DNA from: Verrucomicrobiota bacterium | Lineage (GTDB): Bacteria; Verrucomicrobiota; Verrucomicrobiia; Limisphaerales; UBA8199 | Length of the DNA stretch: 35,503 bases | NCBI GenBank assembly: GCA_029974925.1 | Contig: JARKQH010000248.1 | Coordinates: 1 to 35,503 of the forward strand | Direction of reading: 5' to 3' | Shown: positions 1 through 9,217 of the stretch, one piece after another | How the letters are laid out: every line of letters starts with the position of its first letter | How positions within the stretch are numbered: position 1 is the stretch's first letter | Notes under the pieces: model-generated | Databases searched by the model: none | What the model saw: the letters and a program-made list of their open reading frames with translations, nothing else | What the model was told of the DNA's origin: nothing | Program-made: the position numbers and the translations under genes

Positions 1-1782
1 CAGGTCATAGGCCTGGCGCTCGAGCGCGGCCAGGGCTTCAACCCCGTTGGCGGCCAAGTCGGCGCGATAGCCCATTTGCTGGAGGAGCCGCGACGCCACT
101 TTTTGATTTATTACGTTGTCGTCGCACAGCAGGATGCGCAAGGGCAGGCGGCCGGCGCACTCCGGGCCGGGCGTCTGCGGGCCCTGGCACCGGACCGGCG
201 CCGGCTGCGCTCCGGACAACAGGCCCTGCAGGGTCTCCCGCAGATGGGCGAGGCGAATGGGTTTGGTGACACAGCCGGCGAGCTTCACCCTCGCGGCTTC
301 GCTCGCGTCCGGATGATTCCCCAGGGGAGTCAACAGGACCAGAGGCAGGCTTTTGCCCCCTGGCAGAGTCCGCATCTGGGCGGCCCAAGTCAAACCGCTC
401 CGGTCCCCCAGCCGAAGGTCCACCAGTGCCAGATCGAAACCCGTGCCCCCCGCAAGCCACTCGAGCGCTTCGGCGGGCTGGCAGGTGCTGCGCGGCGAGA
501 GCCCCCAGGCAGCCAGTTGAGCCGCCAGGATGCGGCAGAGGGTGGGATTGTCATCCACAATGAGCACCCGCGCCGGCGGGGTGCCCGCGGGGAACGGACT
601 GTCCGGCTCGGAGTCGGCGCTGGGGGCCGCGCTCAACGGAAGAATGAAGTGAAACGTGGAACCCCGTTGGCACACACTTTCAACCCAGATTTTGCCGCCC
701 ATCAATTCGACAAGCCGCTTGCAAATGGCCAGCCCAAGCCCGGTCCCGCCATACTGCCGGGTCGTGGAGGCATCCGCCTGGCTGAAGGACTTGAACAGCC
801 GCGCCAGCCGGTCCACCGGTATCCCAATGCCGGTGTCCCGGACGCTGAAGTGGAGATGCCACGGTGCCCGGGCTTGGCCCGCCGGAGGCTGACGCAGAAC
901 CTTGACCTGGAGGATGACTTCGCCGGTGTGGGTGAATTTGATGCCATTGCTCAACAGGTTCACCAGCACCTGGCGCAATCGGGTGACGTCGCCCACCACG
1001 CATGCCGGGATGCCGCTTTCGATTTCGTAAGCCAGGTCCAGCTTCTTCTCGGCGGCTCGCGCGCCCAAAAGGTCAAGCGCCTCCTCAACACACGTGCGCA
1101 GGTCAAAGGGCGCCTGCTCCAGTTCCAGGCGGCCGGATTCGATCCGCGAGTAATCCAGGATGTCGTTCACGATGGTCAGGAGGGATTCACTGCTCGAGTA
1201 GATGGTTTCCACATACCCCTGCTGCTCGTTGTTCAAGGGCGTTTCCCGCAATAGACCGGCCATGGCGATAATCCCGTTCATCGGCGTGCGGATTTCATGA
1301 CTCATGCTCGCCAGGAAATCGGATTTCGCGCGGGCCGAGGCTTCCGCCGCAACCCGGGCGGCCAGCAGCTCCCGGTTGGCCTGGGTCAAGTCGTCCTGCA
1401 ACCGTTTCGTCTTCAACGCCGCCCGCACCCGGGCGCGAAGCTCCGCCGCGTCGAATGGCTTGGTGAGGTAATCCGCTGCGCCCAGCTCGAAACCCCGCAA
1501 TTTGTCGCTTGGACTGTTCCAGGCAGTCAGGACGATAACCGGCACGTGCTGCACTTCAGGCCGGGCTTTGATCTGCGTCAGGACCTCGAACCCGTTCATA
1601 TCCGGCAGACCGAGGTCCAGCAGCACCAAGTCACTGCGGGTTCGGATTACCGCCTCCGTGGCCTGGACTCCCTCTCGAACACCGTGAAGGCACACGTGGT
1701 CCTCCCGCAGGATTTCAGCGAGGACCTCATGCATCTGCGGGTCGTCTTCAACCAGCAAAACATTGAATTCCGCGGAACTCAT
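1..1782 (-). CDS. Hybrid sensor histidine kinase, receiver-HisKA-HATPase-receiver-receiver (3' end outside window)
   Basis: An uninterrupted minus-strand frame of 594 codons runs from an ATG at 1782 off the left edge. Domains in order: an N-terminal receiver (acidic pair around residues 12-14, phospho-acceptor Asp56 in [11 protein letters not shown], Lys108 in LTKPF); a short coiled linker; HisKA with the H-box [10 protein letters not shown] (His162); a HATPase_c domain with an N-box near 275 and DTGIGIP near 317; a second receiver starting RVLIVDDNP near 404; and a third starting RILLCDDN near 552, cut off just before its expected phospho-acceptor. No signal peptide or membrane segment is visible, so it is probably cytosolic and takes input through the N-terminal receiver from another kinase or a partner protein. 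The second receiver keeps [11 protein letters not shown]. It is divergent from the 2-oxo acid dehydrogenase operon. The family autophosphorylates on His and relays phosphate; the signal and output are unknown. Confidence 0.93.
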   Translation of the reverse strand, partial: MSSAEFNVLLVEDDPQMHEVLAEILREDHVCLHGVREGVQATEAVIRTRSDLVLLDLGLPDMNGFEVLTQIKARPEVQHVPVIVLTAWNSPSDKLRGFELGAADYLTKPFDAAELRARVRAALKTKRLQDDLTQANRELLAARVAAEASARAKSDFLASMSHEIRTPMNGIIAMAGLLRETPLNNEQQGYVETIYSSSESLLTIVNDILDYSRIESGRLELEQAPFDLRTCVEEALDLLGARAAEKKLDLAYEIESGIPACVVGDVTRLRQVLVNLLSNGIKFTHTGEVILQVKVLRQPPAGQARAPWHLHFSVRDTGIGIPVDRLARLFKSFSQADASTTRQYGGTGLGLAICKRLVELMGGKIWVESVCQRGSTFHFILPLSAAPSADSEPDSPFPAGTPPARVLIVDDNPTLCRILAAQLAAWGLSPRSTCQPAEALEWLAGGTGFDLALVDLRLGDRSGLTWAAQMRTLPGGKSLPLVLLTPLGNHPDASEAARVKLAGCVTKPIRLAHLRETLQGLLSGAQPAPVRCQGPQTPGPECAGRLPLRILLCDDNVINQKVASRLLQQMGYRADLAANGVEALAALERQAYDL

Positions 1783-2101
1783 GGCGGTATCACTCGGGCG
1801 ACTCTGCTGCTCTGTGTCATGGACTCGACTAAAGGTCAGGGGCTTGGAAGCACTTTCGGCACCAACTCCAACTTAAAACACGGGAGATGCAAAATTCTTC
1901 GCGCCACAGCCCGCCCCGTGCAGGATAGGCACCCTTTTTCCCCAAGTCTTGGGGAGCGGAGTGTCTTGATTTGAGACACTCCTTTCTCGGAGACACCCCG
2001 CCACATCAAGACGTCGAAAAGCCGGTTGCTACGGCTGGCGCCGCGGGACGGTCTGCAAAGAATCATTGCCGAGCCGGCGGTCGCACGGATAAATTCTGCC
2101 C
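1783..2101. other. Divergent intergenic region with two stacked hairpins
   Basis: This 319-base spacer separates the divergent kinase gene and dehydrogenase operon, so it must hold both promoters, though no convincing -35/-10 pair stands out. A near-perfect palindrome lies at 1940-1954 (arms CCCCAAG and CTTGGGG around a single T). A second hairpin at 1958-1982 has perfect 9-base arms GGAGTGTCT and AGACACTCC around a 7-base loop, followed by TTTCTC. As neither flanking gene ends here, they are not ordinary gene-end terminators. A leader attenuator, an operator or a repeat relic are all possible. Confidence 0.6.
1958..1982 (+). promoter_or_regulatory. Hairpin upstream of the E1 alpha gene (attenuator, operator or repeat)
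   Basis: Perfect inverted repeat: 9-base arms 1958-1966 and 1974-1982 around the loop TGATTTG, then three T residues. It is 119 bases upstream of the E1 alpha ATG and immediately follows the palindrome at 1940-1954. The structure is seen directly; any regulatory role is inference. Confidence 0.4.
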
Positions 2102-3136
2102 ATGGCTCAAGCTCTGCTCAACCCGGAGACGGTTGACAAGGTTTCTGCGATTCGGGACGAGTACGTTAAGGCGTACCGCTATATGCTGCTTGCGAGAGTG
2201 CTGGACGACAAATACGCCAGCCTGTACCGCATGGGCAAGATTCATGGAGGCGTGTTTCTGGGGCGCGGACAGGAAGCGCTCAGTGTGGCGGTGGGATTGG
2301 CGCTGCGGAAAGGCGACGTGTTCGCGCCGCTCATCCGGGACGCGGCGGGCCGGCTGGCCTTCGGAGAAACCGTTCTGGACGCGGTGCGCACCTATCTGGG
2401 GTCCGCCTTGGGGCCGATGCGGGGCCGGGACGGAAATGTTCATCGCGGCCACCCGCAGGCGGGTTTGCTCCCCATGATCAGTCATTTGGGCGCCATGATT
2501 TCGGTGGTGAACGGGGTGTTGCTGGCCCATCGCTTTCAAAAGGTCGGGCAGACCGTCGGGGCGGCCTGCATCGGGGACGGGGCGACCTCGACCGGCGCCT
2601 TTCACGAGGCCCTCAATCAAGCTGCCGTGGAACGCCTGCCGCTCGTCGTGGTCATCGCCAACAACCAGTACGCCTACTCGACGCCGACTTCGCGCCAGTT
2701 CGCCTGCCGGTCCCTGGTCGAAAAAGCCGCCGGTTACGGGATGGCGGGCCACGAGGTGGATGGAACCGACCTGGGCGCGTGTCTGTCGGTCGTCGGCCAC
2801 GCGGTTCAGCAGGCCCGCTCCGGTGCCGGACCCCAAATGGTGGTGGCGGAGTTGTTGCGCCTGTGCGGCCATGGTGAACACGACGACGCCGGCTATGTGG
2901 ACCCGCGCTTGAAGAGCTCTCCCCTGGGGCGGGATTGCCTGAAAGTCGCGGAAGCCGAGCTGTTGCGAAGAGGCTGGGCGGACGCCGCCGGCCTGGCGTC
3001 GTGGCGCAGTGAAATGGTGCAGCTTGTGGAGGCGGCGGTGGCCCAGGTGCAGCGCGAGCCCGGCCCCGACCCTTACCGCGAAGATTGGTGCGCCCTGGCC
3101 TCCCGGCATCTGGCTGAGGGTCACACTTACTCCTAG
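2102..3136 (+). CDS. 2-oxo acid (probably pyruvate) dehydrogenase E1 component, alpha subunit
   Basis: 344-residue thiamine-diphosphate-dependent E1 alpha subunit, which with E1 beta decarboxylates a 2-oxo acid and reductively acylates the lipoyl arm of E2. The ThDP/Mg motif is clear: GDG at 158-160 with the downstream NN at 187-188 (IANNQYAYSTP), and a phosphorylation-loop-like segment RLCGHGEHDDAGYVDP near 253-268. The length is normal for a separate alpha subunit of an alpha2beta2 E1. The start is the ATG at 2102; an in-frame TAA sits just upstream at 2090-2092, and no strong Shine-Dalgarno sequence is seen. It is first in a tight operon with E1 beta (9-base gap) and E2 (2-base gap). Pyruvate is the likely substrate, but branched-chain 2-oxo acids or acetoin cannot be excluded from sequence alone. 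Confidence 0.93.
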   Translation: MAQALLNPETVDKVSAIRDEYVKAYRYMLLARVLDDKYASLYRMGKIHGGVFLGRGQEALSVAVGLALRKGDVFAPLIRDAAGRLAFGETVLDAVRTYLGSALGPMRGRDGNVHRGHPQAGLLPMISHLGAMISVVNGVLLAHRFQKVGQTVGAACIGDGATSTGAFHEALNQAAVERLPLVVVIANNQYAYSTPTSRQFACRSLVEKAAGYGMAGHEVDGTDLGACLSVVGHAVQQARSGAGPQMVVAELLRLCGHGEHDDAGYVDPRLKSSPLGRDCLKVAEAELLRRGWADAAGLASWRSEMVQLVEAAVAQVQREPGPDPYREDWCALASRHLAEGHTYS

Positions 3137-3145
3137 GAAACACCG

Positions 3146-4111
3146 GTGAGCATCACTTACCTCGAGGCCATCCGTGAGGCGCAGGCGCGGGCCCTGGCTG
3201 AAGACCCGCGGGTTTTCATCTACGGCCAGGATGTGGGCGCCTTCGGCGGCGCGTTCAAAGCAACCAAAAACCTGGCTCAGGAGTTCCCCGGGCGCGTAAT
3301 TGACTCGCCGATTAGCGAGGACGCCATGCTGGGTCTGGCCGTCGGGGCCGCGATTTCGGGCATGCGCCCCATCATCGAGTTGCAGTTCGCGGACTTTTCG
3401 ACCGTGGCCTTCAACCAGATTGTGAACCAGGCCGCGACGTTGCATTGGCGCACCAGGGTGCCTTGCCCCATCACCGTGCGGTTGCCAGGCGGGGGCACCT
3501 CCGGCAGCGGCCCCTTCCACAGCCAGAGTCTCGAGGCCGTCTATGCTCACTACCCGGGCCTGGTGGTGCTCACCCCCGCCACCGTCGAGGATGCCTACAG
3601 CATGCTGCTCGAGGCCGTTGCCATTGATGACCCGGTCATCTTCTGCGAGCACAAATACCTCTACTACCACTTGAAAGCCGAGGCCCTGCCCACCGAGGCC
3701 ATGCCCGTGGGCAAGGCCCGCATCGCGCGCACGGGGCGGGACCTGACCCTTGTCACCTATAGCGCCATGGTCCACGAGGCGCTGGCGGTGGCGGAGGAAC
3801 TGGCGCTGGAGGGTTTCGAGCTCGAGGTGGTGGATTTGCGCTCGGTCAAGCCGCTGGATACCGATACCGTCATGGCCTCCGTTGCCCGCACCGGCCGCCT
3901 GCTCGCCGTCGGCGAGGCCTGGCCGTGGGGCGGCGTCACCGCTGAGGTCATCGCCCGGGTCGCCAGCGAAGGCTTTGGTTTGCTGGATGCGCCTCCGCAA
4001 CGACTCAATGCCAAGGACACGCCGGTGCCTTACCACCCCAATCTCTGGGCAGTTCATCGGCCCACCGCTCACAGCATCGCCATCGCTGCCCGCAATCTGC
4101 TGCAACTTTAG
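3146..4111 (+). CDS. 2-oxo acid (probably pyruvate) dehydrogenase E1 component, beta subunit
   Basis: 321-residue E1 beta (transketolase-like) subunit. It begins MSITYLEAIREAQARAL, followed by the family's conserved early region (FIYGQDVGAFGGAFKAT) and RVIDSPISEDAMLGLAVGAA, where the acidic residue contacting the ThDP aminopyrimidine is expected. PCPITVRLPGG and SQSLEAVYAHYPGL are typical of the middle of the protein; the C-terminal transketolase_C domain (about 195-315) includes LEVVDLRSVKPLD. The start is a GTG at 3146, supported by AGGA at 3135-3138 about seven bases upstream and overlapping the end of the alpha gene. The spacing implies co-translation with both neighbours, giving stoichiometric E1 alpha, E1 beta and E2. 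Confidence 0.93.
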   Translation: MSITYLEAIREAQARALAEDPRVFIYGQDVGAFGGAFKATKNLAQEFPGRVIDSPISEDAMLGLAVGAAISGMRPIIELQFADFSTVAFNQIVNQAATLHWRTRVPCPITVRLPGGGTSGSGPFHSQSLEAVYAHYPGLVVLTPATVEDAYSMLLEAVAIDDPVIFCEHKYLYYHLKAEALPTEAMPVGKARIARTGRDLTLVTYSAMVHEALAVAEELALEGFELEVVDLRSVKPLDTDTVMASVARTGRLLAVGEAWPWGGVTAEVIARVASEGFGLLDAPPQRLNAKDTPVPYHPNLWAVHRPTAHSIAIAARNLLQL

Positions 4112-4113
4112 TC

Positions 4114-5319
4114 ATGCCCTCGATCCCCATCATCATGCCGCAGTTGGGCGAGTCCATCGCCGAAGCCACCATCGTCAGTTTCCTCGTTCAACCCGGCGAT
4201 GCAGTCAAAACCGACCAGGACCTCATCGAAGTCGAGACGAACAAAGCCACCATGAATGTGGCCTCCCCCTGCCCGGGCCGGGTCGAAAAGCTGCTGGCCG
4301 AGATTGGACAAAGTTATCCCGTCGGCGCGGTCTTGGGGTATCTCGCCGCCACAACCGAGGATGCGGCCCGCCTGGGGCTGGACACACCGGCGGCGCCCAC
4401 CGTGCCGGCTGACGTCGCCTCCGACAGTGCCGCCCCCGCGGAACCGGCCGCCCCCGCGCCGCGCAAAGTGCAGCCCACCGTTCGAGGACTGCCGGTTCCC
4501 GCGAATGCGGCCGGCGCGGGGTATATGTCCCCGCGGCTGAAGGCCCGCATGATCGAATTGGGATTGCATGCCGCCGACCTGGCGGGCGTGCCGGGCAGTG
4601 GCGCTGCCGGCCGGGTGACCATCAAGGATTTCGAGCGCTTCGTCGCCCAACTCGAGCAACACCGCCGAAGCCAGGCCTCCTCCATGCGCGTGGCGGTGGC
4701 CGATGCCATGCGGCGAAGCTGGACCCGGCCGCTGGCGACCGTGGCATTGCCGGTCTGTTTTGACGCCCTCCTGGCCCACCGCAAACAGTGTGATCCGAAA
4801 CCGGGCCCCGCCCTCTATGCGCTGCGCGCCCTGGCGCTCGCGCTGGCCGAAAACAGCGCCCCCGCCGGCCGCTTGATCGGCAATCAAATCGTCCATCCTT
4901 CGTCCATTGACGTGGGGTTTGCCGTCGAGGCCACCGAAGGGGTCCTCGTGCCCGTCATCCGCAACGCGGACAAACGGCCGCTGCGCGACTTGGTCGAGCC
5001 CTACAATCAGTTGATCGAACTGGCCCACCAGCGTAAACTCCCCGCCGAGGCGGTGGGCGGCTCCATCGCCACCGTGACCAACTTCGGCACCTTCGGCCTG
5101 ACTTGGGCCACCCCCATCCCCCTCCCGGAACAAACGTTGGTCCTGGGCATGGGCGCCGCGCGCCGCGCGCCAAGCTGGGACGAAACGCAGCAACGGTTCG
5201 TGCCGGTGATGGAAGCGAACCTGACCCTGAGTTTTGACCACCGCGTGTTGGATGGTGGCGCGGCAGGCCGGCTCCTGGCCCGGGTCGCCGGCCTGATGAT
5301 GCAGCCGGAGAACCTTTGA
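4114..5319 (+). CDS. Dihydrolipoamide acyltransferase (E2) of the 2-oxo acid dehydrogenase complex
   Basis: 401-residue E2 core. Residues 1-80 form a single lipoyl domain with the modified lysine at Lys44 in ETNKATMNV. An Ala/Pro-rich swinging linker (about 92-118) leads to a peripheral-subunit-binding domain at about 137-176 (MSPRLKARMIELGL through GRVTIKDFERF), which would hold E1 and/or E3. The acyltransferase domain ends with the catalytic motif SFDHRVLDGG, with His376 and Asp380 in the expected places. The ATG lies two bases after the E1 beta stop, so translation is probably coupled. No E3 follows: the gene converges, with a six-base gap, on the TIGR03790 gene. The E3 candidate in this window is at 9218-10639 on the opposite strand. 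Confidence 0.94.
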   Translation: MPSIPIIMPQLGESIAEATIVSFLVQPGDAVKTDQDLIEVETNKATMNVASPCPGRVEKLLAEIGQSYPVGAVLGYLAATTEDAARLGLDTPAAPTVPADVASDSAAPAEPAAPAPRKVQPTVRGLPVPANAAGAGYMSPRLKARMIELGLHAADLAGVPGSGAAGRVTIKDFERFVAQLEQHRRSQASSMRVAVADAMRRSWTRPLATVALPVCFDALLAHRKQCDPKPGPALYALRALALALAENSAPAGRLIGNQIVHPSSIDVGFAVEATEGVLVPVIRNADKRPLRDLVEPYNQLIELAHQRKLPAEAVGGSIATVTNFGTFGLTWATPIPLPEQTLVLGMGAARRAPSWDETQQRFVPVMEANLTLSFDHRVLDGGAAGRLLARVAGLMMQPENL

Positions 5320-5325
5320 CCCGCC

Positions 5326-7038
5326 TTATTGCCGGGCCGGAGCCGTGAGCCTGATCAGTTCCAGCTCGTATTTTTCAGCTTCCTCCTTCTTGTCCAACGC
5401 CTGCGCCAGCGGAATCAGCTTGCGGTAGATCGCGGCTTTGTCGGGGTAGGCCGGCTCGCTTTGCAGAAACTCCCGGTAAACCTCGTAGGCCTCGGCGGGC
5501 CGGTTCAGCGCCGCCAGACCCTCGCCCAGCTTCAAACGAAGGCGAATCGCCTGCTGCGGCGAAGGTTTCAGTTTGAGCGCTTGGGACAGCGTGTGCACGG
5601 CTGACGAGGGCTTGCCCTGAGTCTGGTACAGGTCGGCAAGCTTCTCGGACAACACCGCGCTTTTGCGGGTGAGGTCCAGTTGCTCCAGCAAGGCGACACA
5701 GTCGCCCACCGGCTTGGAATTGACCAGATTCAGATTCAGCAACCTCAGGAAGGACCACTCGAGCCACGGACTGTTCTGGAGCTGAAGCTCGTCGTGAAGC
5801 TGTTCCGGGCTTTTGCCGAAGGGGCGGTAAAGCGGGTCCCCGACAACCGTCGTTTGCCACGATAACACGCTTTGGCAGGCATAAGCGGCTTCACCGAAGG
5901 AAAAGCCGTTGAAGATCAGCCGGGCGGCAAATACCGCCAGGTCGGGGGTGCCGGCCAGGTAGGGCTCCGTGACCGAGCCCATGGTGATTGTCACCCCCTT
6001 GTCCAAAAACGGCCCCACCCAATGCCGGTTGGTCGCGCGCAGGCTCGCCGCGCTGTACGAATGCAAATGGTAGGCAAAAGCGCCCGGGTTGAACTCGACC
6101 ACCGGCTGGGCCAGCGGGCCGGCCACGTTCTCCGTGTACCAGCCCATGTAAAACGCAATCTGGCTCATCGGAAATCCCGGCTGAAACACGCTGGGCGTCT
6201 CCTCCACCACCGTCTCAAAACCCAGGCGGCGGCAAATCTCCGCCGCGTTGCTGATCCATTCCTCGCCCGCTTTCATGCCCTCTTCCGTGGGCTTCCTCAA
6301 ATCGAAATACGCGCGGCCCCACAGCCCAAAGGTCTCGGCCTCCAGCGCCTTGTCCACCAGCCCCCGCGCGACCGCCTCCGAGGGGCCGTCCAGGCGGCTG
6401 ACCAGCAGCACGCCGTTGGTCGGATGCAACACCGCCGGGTTGGTCGCGGTGTAAACGGGGTTGCGCAACGGACCGGCCAGCGGCACGTCTTGCTCGATCA
6501 GCGGAAGCAGGGCCAGCTCGTTTTCCACACACGCCTCGTTGCGCCGCATCTCCGGGCGCAGATTCTCGGTCCCGGGCTCCTTCAGGTTCGGATCGCTGTT
6601 GATTCGAAGCGGCACGCCATAACACAACACCGCGTAGCGGATTTTCGACTCGACCACCTTCCACTCGACCCGGCCGGGCTGGTTGTTTGTCGCGGGCACA
6701 ATCTGCGAGGCGATTCGCCAGAGCTTGTTTGTGGACAGCGCCCTGGCCAGCGGCTTCTGCAGATGCTCCCGGAAATCCACCCGGCTCATGTCCTCGCTGG
6801 TGGGAAGGTCGAAGCCGAAGACCTGATTGGTGGGCACCTGCCGCTTTTGGGCATAGTAAGCCGCCACGGTCCTGGATTCAGCCAGACGGTTGTTATACAC
6901 CACCACCACCTCGGCCCCCGAATCCCCCGCCCGCAGGAAATGCGTCGCGGTCAAAAACACGAGGATGACGGCCGCTTTATGGGTTCTGCCAAAATACCGA
7001 ATCATAGGTCCTGAGGTCGCGCGGAGTCGGGGGTTCAC
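5326..7038 (-). CDS. TIGR03790 family secreted protein with C-terminal TPR-like region
   Basis: 570 residues from a GTG at 7038. The segment [26 protein letters not shown] is the conserved opening of TIGR03790, a family of unknown function frequent in Verrucomicrobiota and related phyla. A signal peptide is evident ([20 protein letters not shown]). An ATG at residue 12 (7005) would place that signal peptide at the N-terminus and is a serious alternative start. GTG at 7038 is favoured by its four-base overlap (GTGA) with the stop of the upstream metallo-hydrolase gene. Residues about 455-565 look like helical TPR repeats ([20 protein letters not shown], then [20 protein letters not shown]), absent from the shortest family members. 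Probably exported; substrate and partners unknown. It forms a coupled pair with the upstream hydrolase. Confidence 0.88.
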   Translation of the reverse strand: MNPRLRATSGPMIRYFGRTHKAAVILVFLTATHFLRAGDSGAEVVVVYNNRLAESRTVAAYYAQKRQVPTNQVFGFDLPTSEDMSRVDFREHLQKPLARALSTNKLWRIASQIVPATNNQPGRVEWKVVESKIRYAVLCYGVPLRINSDPNLKEPGTENLRPEMRRNEACVENELALLPLIEQDVPLAGPLRNPVYTATNPAVLHPTNGVLLVSRLDGPSEAVARGLVDKALEAETFGLWGRAYFDLRKPTEEGMKAGEEWISNAAEICRRLGFETVVEETPSVFQPGFPMSQIAFYMGWYTENVAGPLAQPVVEFNPGAFAYHLHSYSAASLRATNRHWVGPFLDKGVTITMGSVTEPYLAGTPDLAVFAARLIFNGFSFGEAAYACQSVLSWQTTVVGDPLYRPFGKSPEQLHDELQLQNSPWLEWSFLRLLNLNLVNSKPVGDCVALLEQLDLTRKSAVLSEKLADLYQTQGKPSSAVHTLSQALKLKPSPQQAIRLRLKLGEGLAALNRPAEAYEVYREFLQSEPAYPDKAAIYRKLIPLAQALDKKEEAEKYELELIRLTAPARQ

Positions 7039-7826
7039 ACCTTGCCGTTCAGATGCACCTGCAAACCATCGAATGCCAGCTCGACTCCCGGCGGCAGCTC
7101 GGCCTGGGCAATATCATGGTCATAATCGTGAGTCAGATGGGTAAAGACGGTGCGCCCGGCTTGAATCCGGCGGGCCGCGGTCAGGGCTTCGTCCAGACAC
7201 ATGTGGGTGGGGTGCGGCTCCCGCCGCAGCGCATCGAGCACCGCCATTTCCACGCCTTGAATTTGCGCGCTGATGTCAGGCGGCACTGCCTTGCAGTCGC
7301 TGAGATACGCCAGGCGCTTGTGCTGGTTTTGGATGAACAGGTAGCCGTTGGTGACCGTTCGCCCGTGGGGCAGCGGCAACGGCACAATCTCCAGGTCCCC
7401 GATCCGAAACGGCCCCTCGACGATCCGTGGGTCGGGGATGAAGTATCCCTTGGGCCAGGGACCGTCGTGGAACGCGTAAGCGAAAACCCGCCTGAGGTCT
7501 TTCATGGTCTCGGCGCTGGCATAGACGGGCAGGGCGCCCCCGCGCAAATCGCAGAACCGCCGGCAATCGTCCAGCCCCATGATGTGGTCCGCATGCGAAT
7601 GGGTGAACAGCACGGCATCCAGCCACCGAATCCCCTCGCGCAACACTTGCAGCCGGAACTCCGGCGTCGTGTCCACCACCAGCTTGACCGCCTCCGTCGC
7701 CACGTAAATCGAAGGCCGCGTCCGATGATTCTTCGGATTGGCCAAAAAAGCGGCCGGGTACTCCTTCCCAATGATGGGCACGCCTTGGGAGGTTCCCGAA
7801 CCCAAAAAAACAACTGAAAACGCCAT
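7035..7826 (-). CDS. Metallo-beta-lactamase-fold hydrolase (PhnP-like)
   Basis: 263 residues, no signal peptide. It opens with [11 protein letters not shown], the loop typical of the PhnP-like branch of the MBL fold, and has the metal-binding motif HSHADH (His76, His78, Asp80, His81) with further histidines at HGRT, SDCK and HLTHDYDHD. PhnP-type phosphodiesterases usually have a Cys cluster right after GTSQGVP; here that stretch is [16 protein letters not shown], with no cysteine, so the structural-zinc site is missing and the substrate may differ from the cyclic phosphates or nucleotide-like esters of the family. Its TGA overlaps the start of the TIGR03790 gene by four bases, implying coupling. 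It is divergent from the antiporter across a 256-base spacer. Confidence 0.88.
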   Translation of the reverse strand: MAFSVVFLGSGTSQGVPIIGKEYPAAFLANPKNHRTRPSIYVATEAVKLVVDTTPEFRLQVLREGIRWLDAVLFTHSHADHIMGLDDCRRFCDLRGGALPVYASAETMKDLRRVFAYAFHDGPWPKGYFIPDPRIVEGPFRIGDLEIVPLPLPHGRTVTNGYLFIQNQHKRLAYLSDCKAVPPDISAQIQGVEMAVLDALRREPHPTHMCLDEALTAARRIQAGRTVFTHLTHDYDHDIAQAELPPGVELAFDGLQVHLNGKV

Positions 7827-8082
7827 GACAGCGCCAATCTATCAGTCTGGCGCCGGGCCGGCAAGGCGACGGCGGCCGACGCCCTTTGCTTTGCGAATCC
7901 GGCGCAGGGGCCTCTCTCGTCCCCGAAACGGTTCCCGTCGGCACGCCATCCTCCTTGTCCCTGCCGGGGGCCGAAGAGGGGCCGGGACCTCCCGCCCCCC
8001 TTTTCCACGGCCGTCGCCAAACCAAAGAAAAGGCTTTTGAGCCTGCTCGCGCCCCCTACAATCTCGCGCCGTCCGCGATCAG

Positions 8083-9210
8083 GTGAATAACATCGAAGTC
8101 ATCATTGTCTTGCTGCTGCTGGTCATGGCCGTCCCGGATTTCTGCCGAAAAATCCGGCGGCCGGCGCTGGCCTATTCGATCTTCGTTCTGTTCGGGATTC
8201 TGTTGGGAACGATGGTGAACGAAGAGGTGGCCACCATGTTGCAGCAGGCGGGTTATGTCGGCTTCCTGTTGCTGCTCTTTGAAGTGGGCCTGGAAATTGA
8301 CCTGCCCCCCTTTCGCGAGTTTCTTCCGCCGTTGCGTTATGCGGTCATCTGGGCGGCGGCCCAATTCCCCGTGGCCATCCTGCTGGGGCTTCAAGCCGGG
8401 CTGGAACCGGTCCAGGCCTGCCTGGGTGCCGCCGCGCTGGGGGGCTGTTCGGTGGGCATCGCGCACTCCGCTTGGAAGGTGTTCCCCCTCCAGCCCCCGA
8501 GCGTGCGTGAGCGCGTTCTGCACATCATGGTGGCGCTGGAGATGCTTTCGATCGTGACGCTGGCCTTGGGTACCGCCGTCATCCGCCAGGGGCTGACCGG
8601 CTGGATTCTCCTCCGCTTGCTGGGGATTGTCGCGGTGATTTACCTCATTACCCGGTTTGCCGTCCATCTGGCTCAGGGCTTTCAGCGCATCCTCACCATG
8701 ACGACTCACTGGCGTCTGCACTGGCTGGCGCTCCTGATCCTGGCGGTTTGCGCCGCGGGCAATCGCCTGGGCCTGGACTCGGCCAAGACCGCCTTTGTGC
8801 TGGGCCTCACCCTCAGCCGCACCCGCCATCACGGGATGAATCTGGAAAGCATCCTCGCCCCCATCAGCAGGCGTTTCCTCATCCCTTTGTTCTTCGTCTC
8901 CCTCGGCCTGCAATTGAAATGGACCATGCTCTGGGGGTTGCCGGCCCTGCTGGCATTGGGCACGGCGGGCTTGCTGTTTGGACTTCGCGAAATCCTGCAT
9001 CGCCGCTGGCTGCCCAGCGGCGCCGCCGGGCCGGTGTATCTCCTCTTTTGCCCCAACCTCACCCTCGTTGCCCTGGCGGCGACAGTGCTCCTGGAATACG
9101 CCCGGTCACCGCACGCCGCCGCCTGGCTGTTGGTCACCGGACTCTTGATGACGGTTCCCTCCGTCCTGCTCCTCCCCCCCGGCGAGGAAGCTGGGGGCGG
9201 CGAGCCATGA
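8083..9210 (+). CDS. CPA2-type cation:proton antiporter membrane domain protein
   Basis: 375 residues, almost entirely hydrophobic, with about a dozen predicted membrane segments. The early region (PALAYSIFVLFGILLGTMV, then GFLLLLFEVGLEIDLP) matches the first half of KefB/NapA-like sodium/proton exchangers, and GLDSAKTAFVLGLTLSRT with FLIPLFFVSLGLQLKW matches the second half. It lacks the C-terminal RCK/TrkA nucleotide-binding domains of Kef channels, so it is a membrane-domain-only transporter, presumably exchanging Na+ or K+ for H+. The ion-binding Asp pair typical of NapA is not obvious, so the ion is uncertain. The start is a GTG at 8083. It converges on the E3 gene with a seven-base gap and is divergent from the MBL-fold hydrolase. 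Confidence 0.85.
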   Translation: MNNIEVIIVLLLLVMAVPDFCRKIRRPALAYSIFVLFGILLGTMVNEEVATMLQQAGYVGFLLLLFEVGLEIDLPPFREFLPPLRYAVIWAAAQFPVAILLGLQAGLEPVQACLGAAALGGCSVGIAHSAWKVFPLQPPSVRERVLHIMVALEMLSIVTLALGTAVIRQGLTGWILLRLLGIVAVIYLITRFAVHLAQGFQRILTMTTHWRLHWLALLILAVCAAGNRLGLDSAKTAFVLGLTLSRTRHHGMNLESILAPISRRFLIPLFFVSLGLQLKWTMLWGLPALLALGTAGLLFGLREILHRRWLPSGAAGPVYLLFCPNLTLVALAATVLLEYARSPHAAAWLLVTGLLMTVPSVLLLPPGEEAGGGEP

Positions 9211-9217
9211 GAGGTTG

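Noticed and set aside
2063-4105. A 680-codon open frame on the minus strand opposite the E1 genes
   Set aside because: It mirrors the codon structure of clear E1 alpha and E1 beta genes, has no recognisable domain and is rich in His/Gln/Arg as expected from antisense of GC-rich code.
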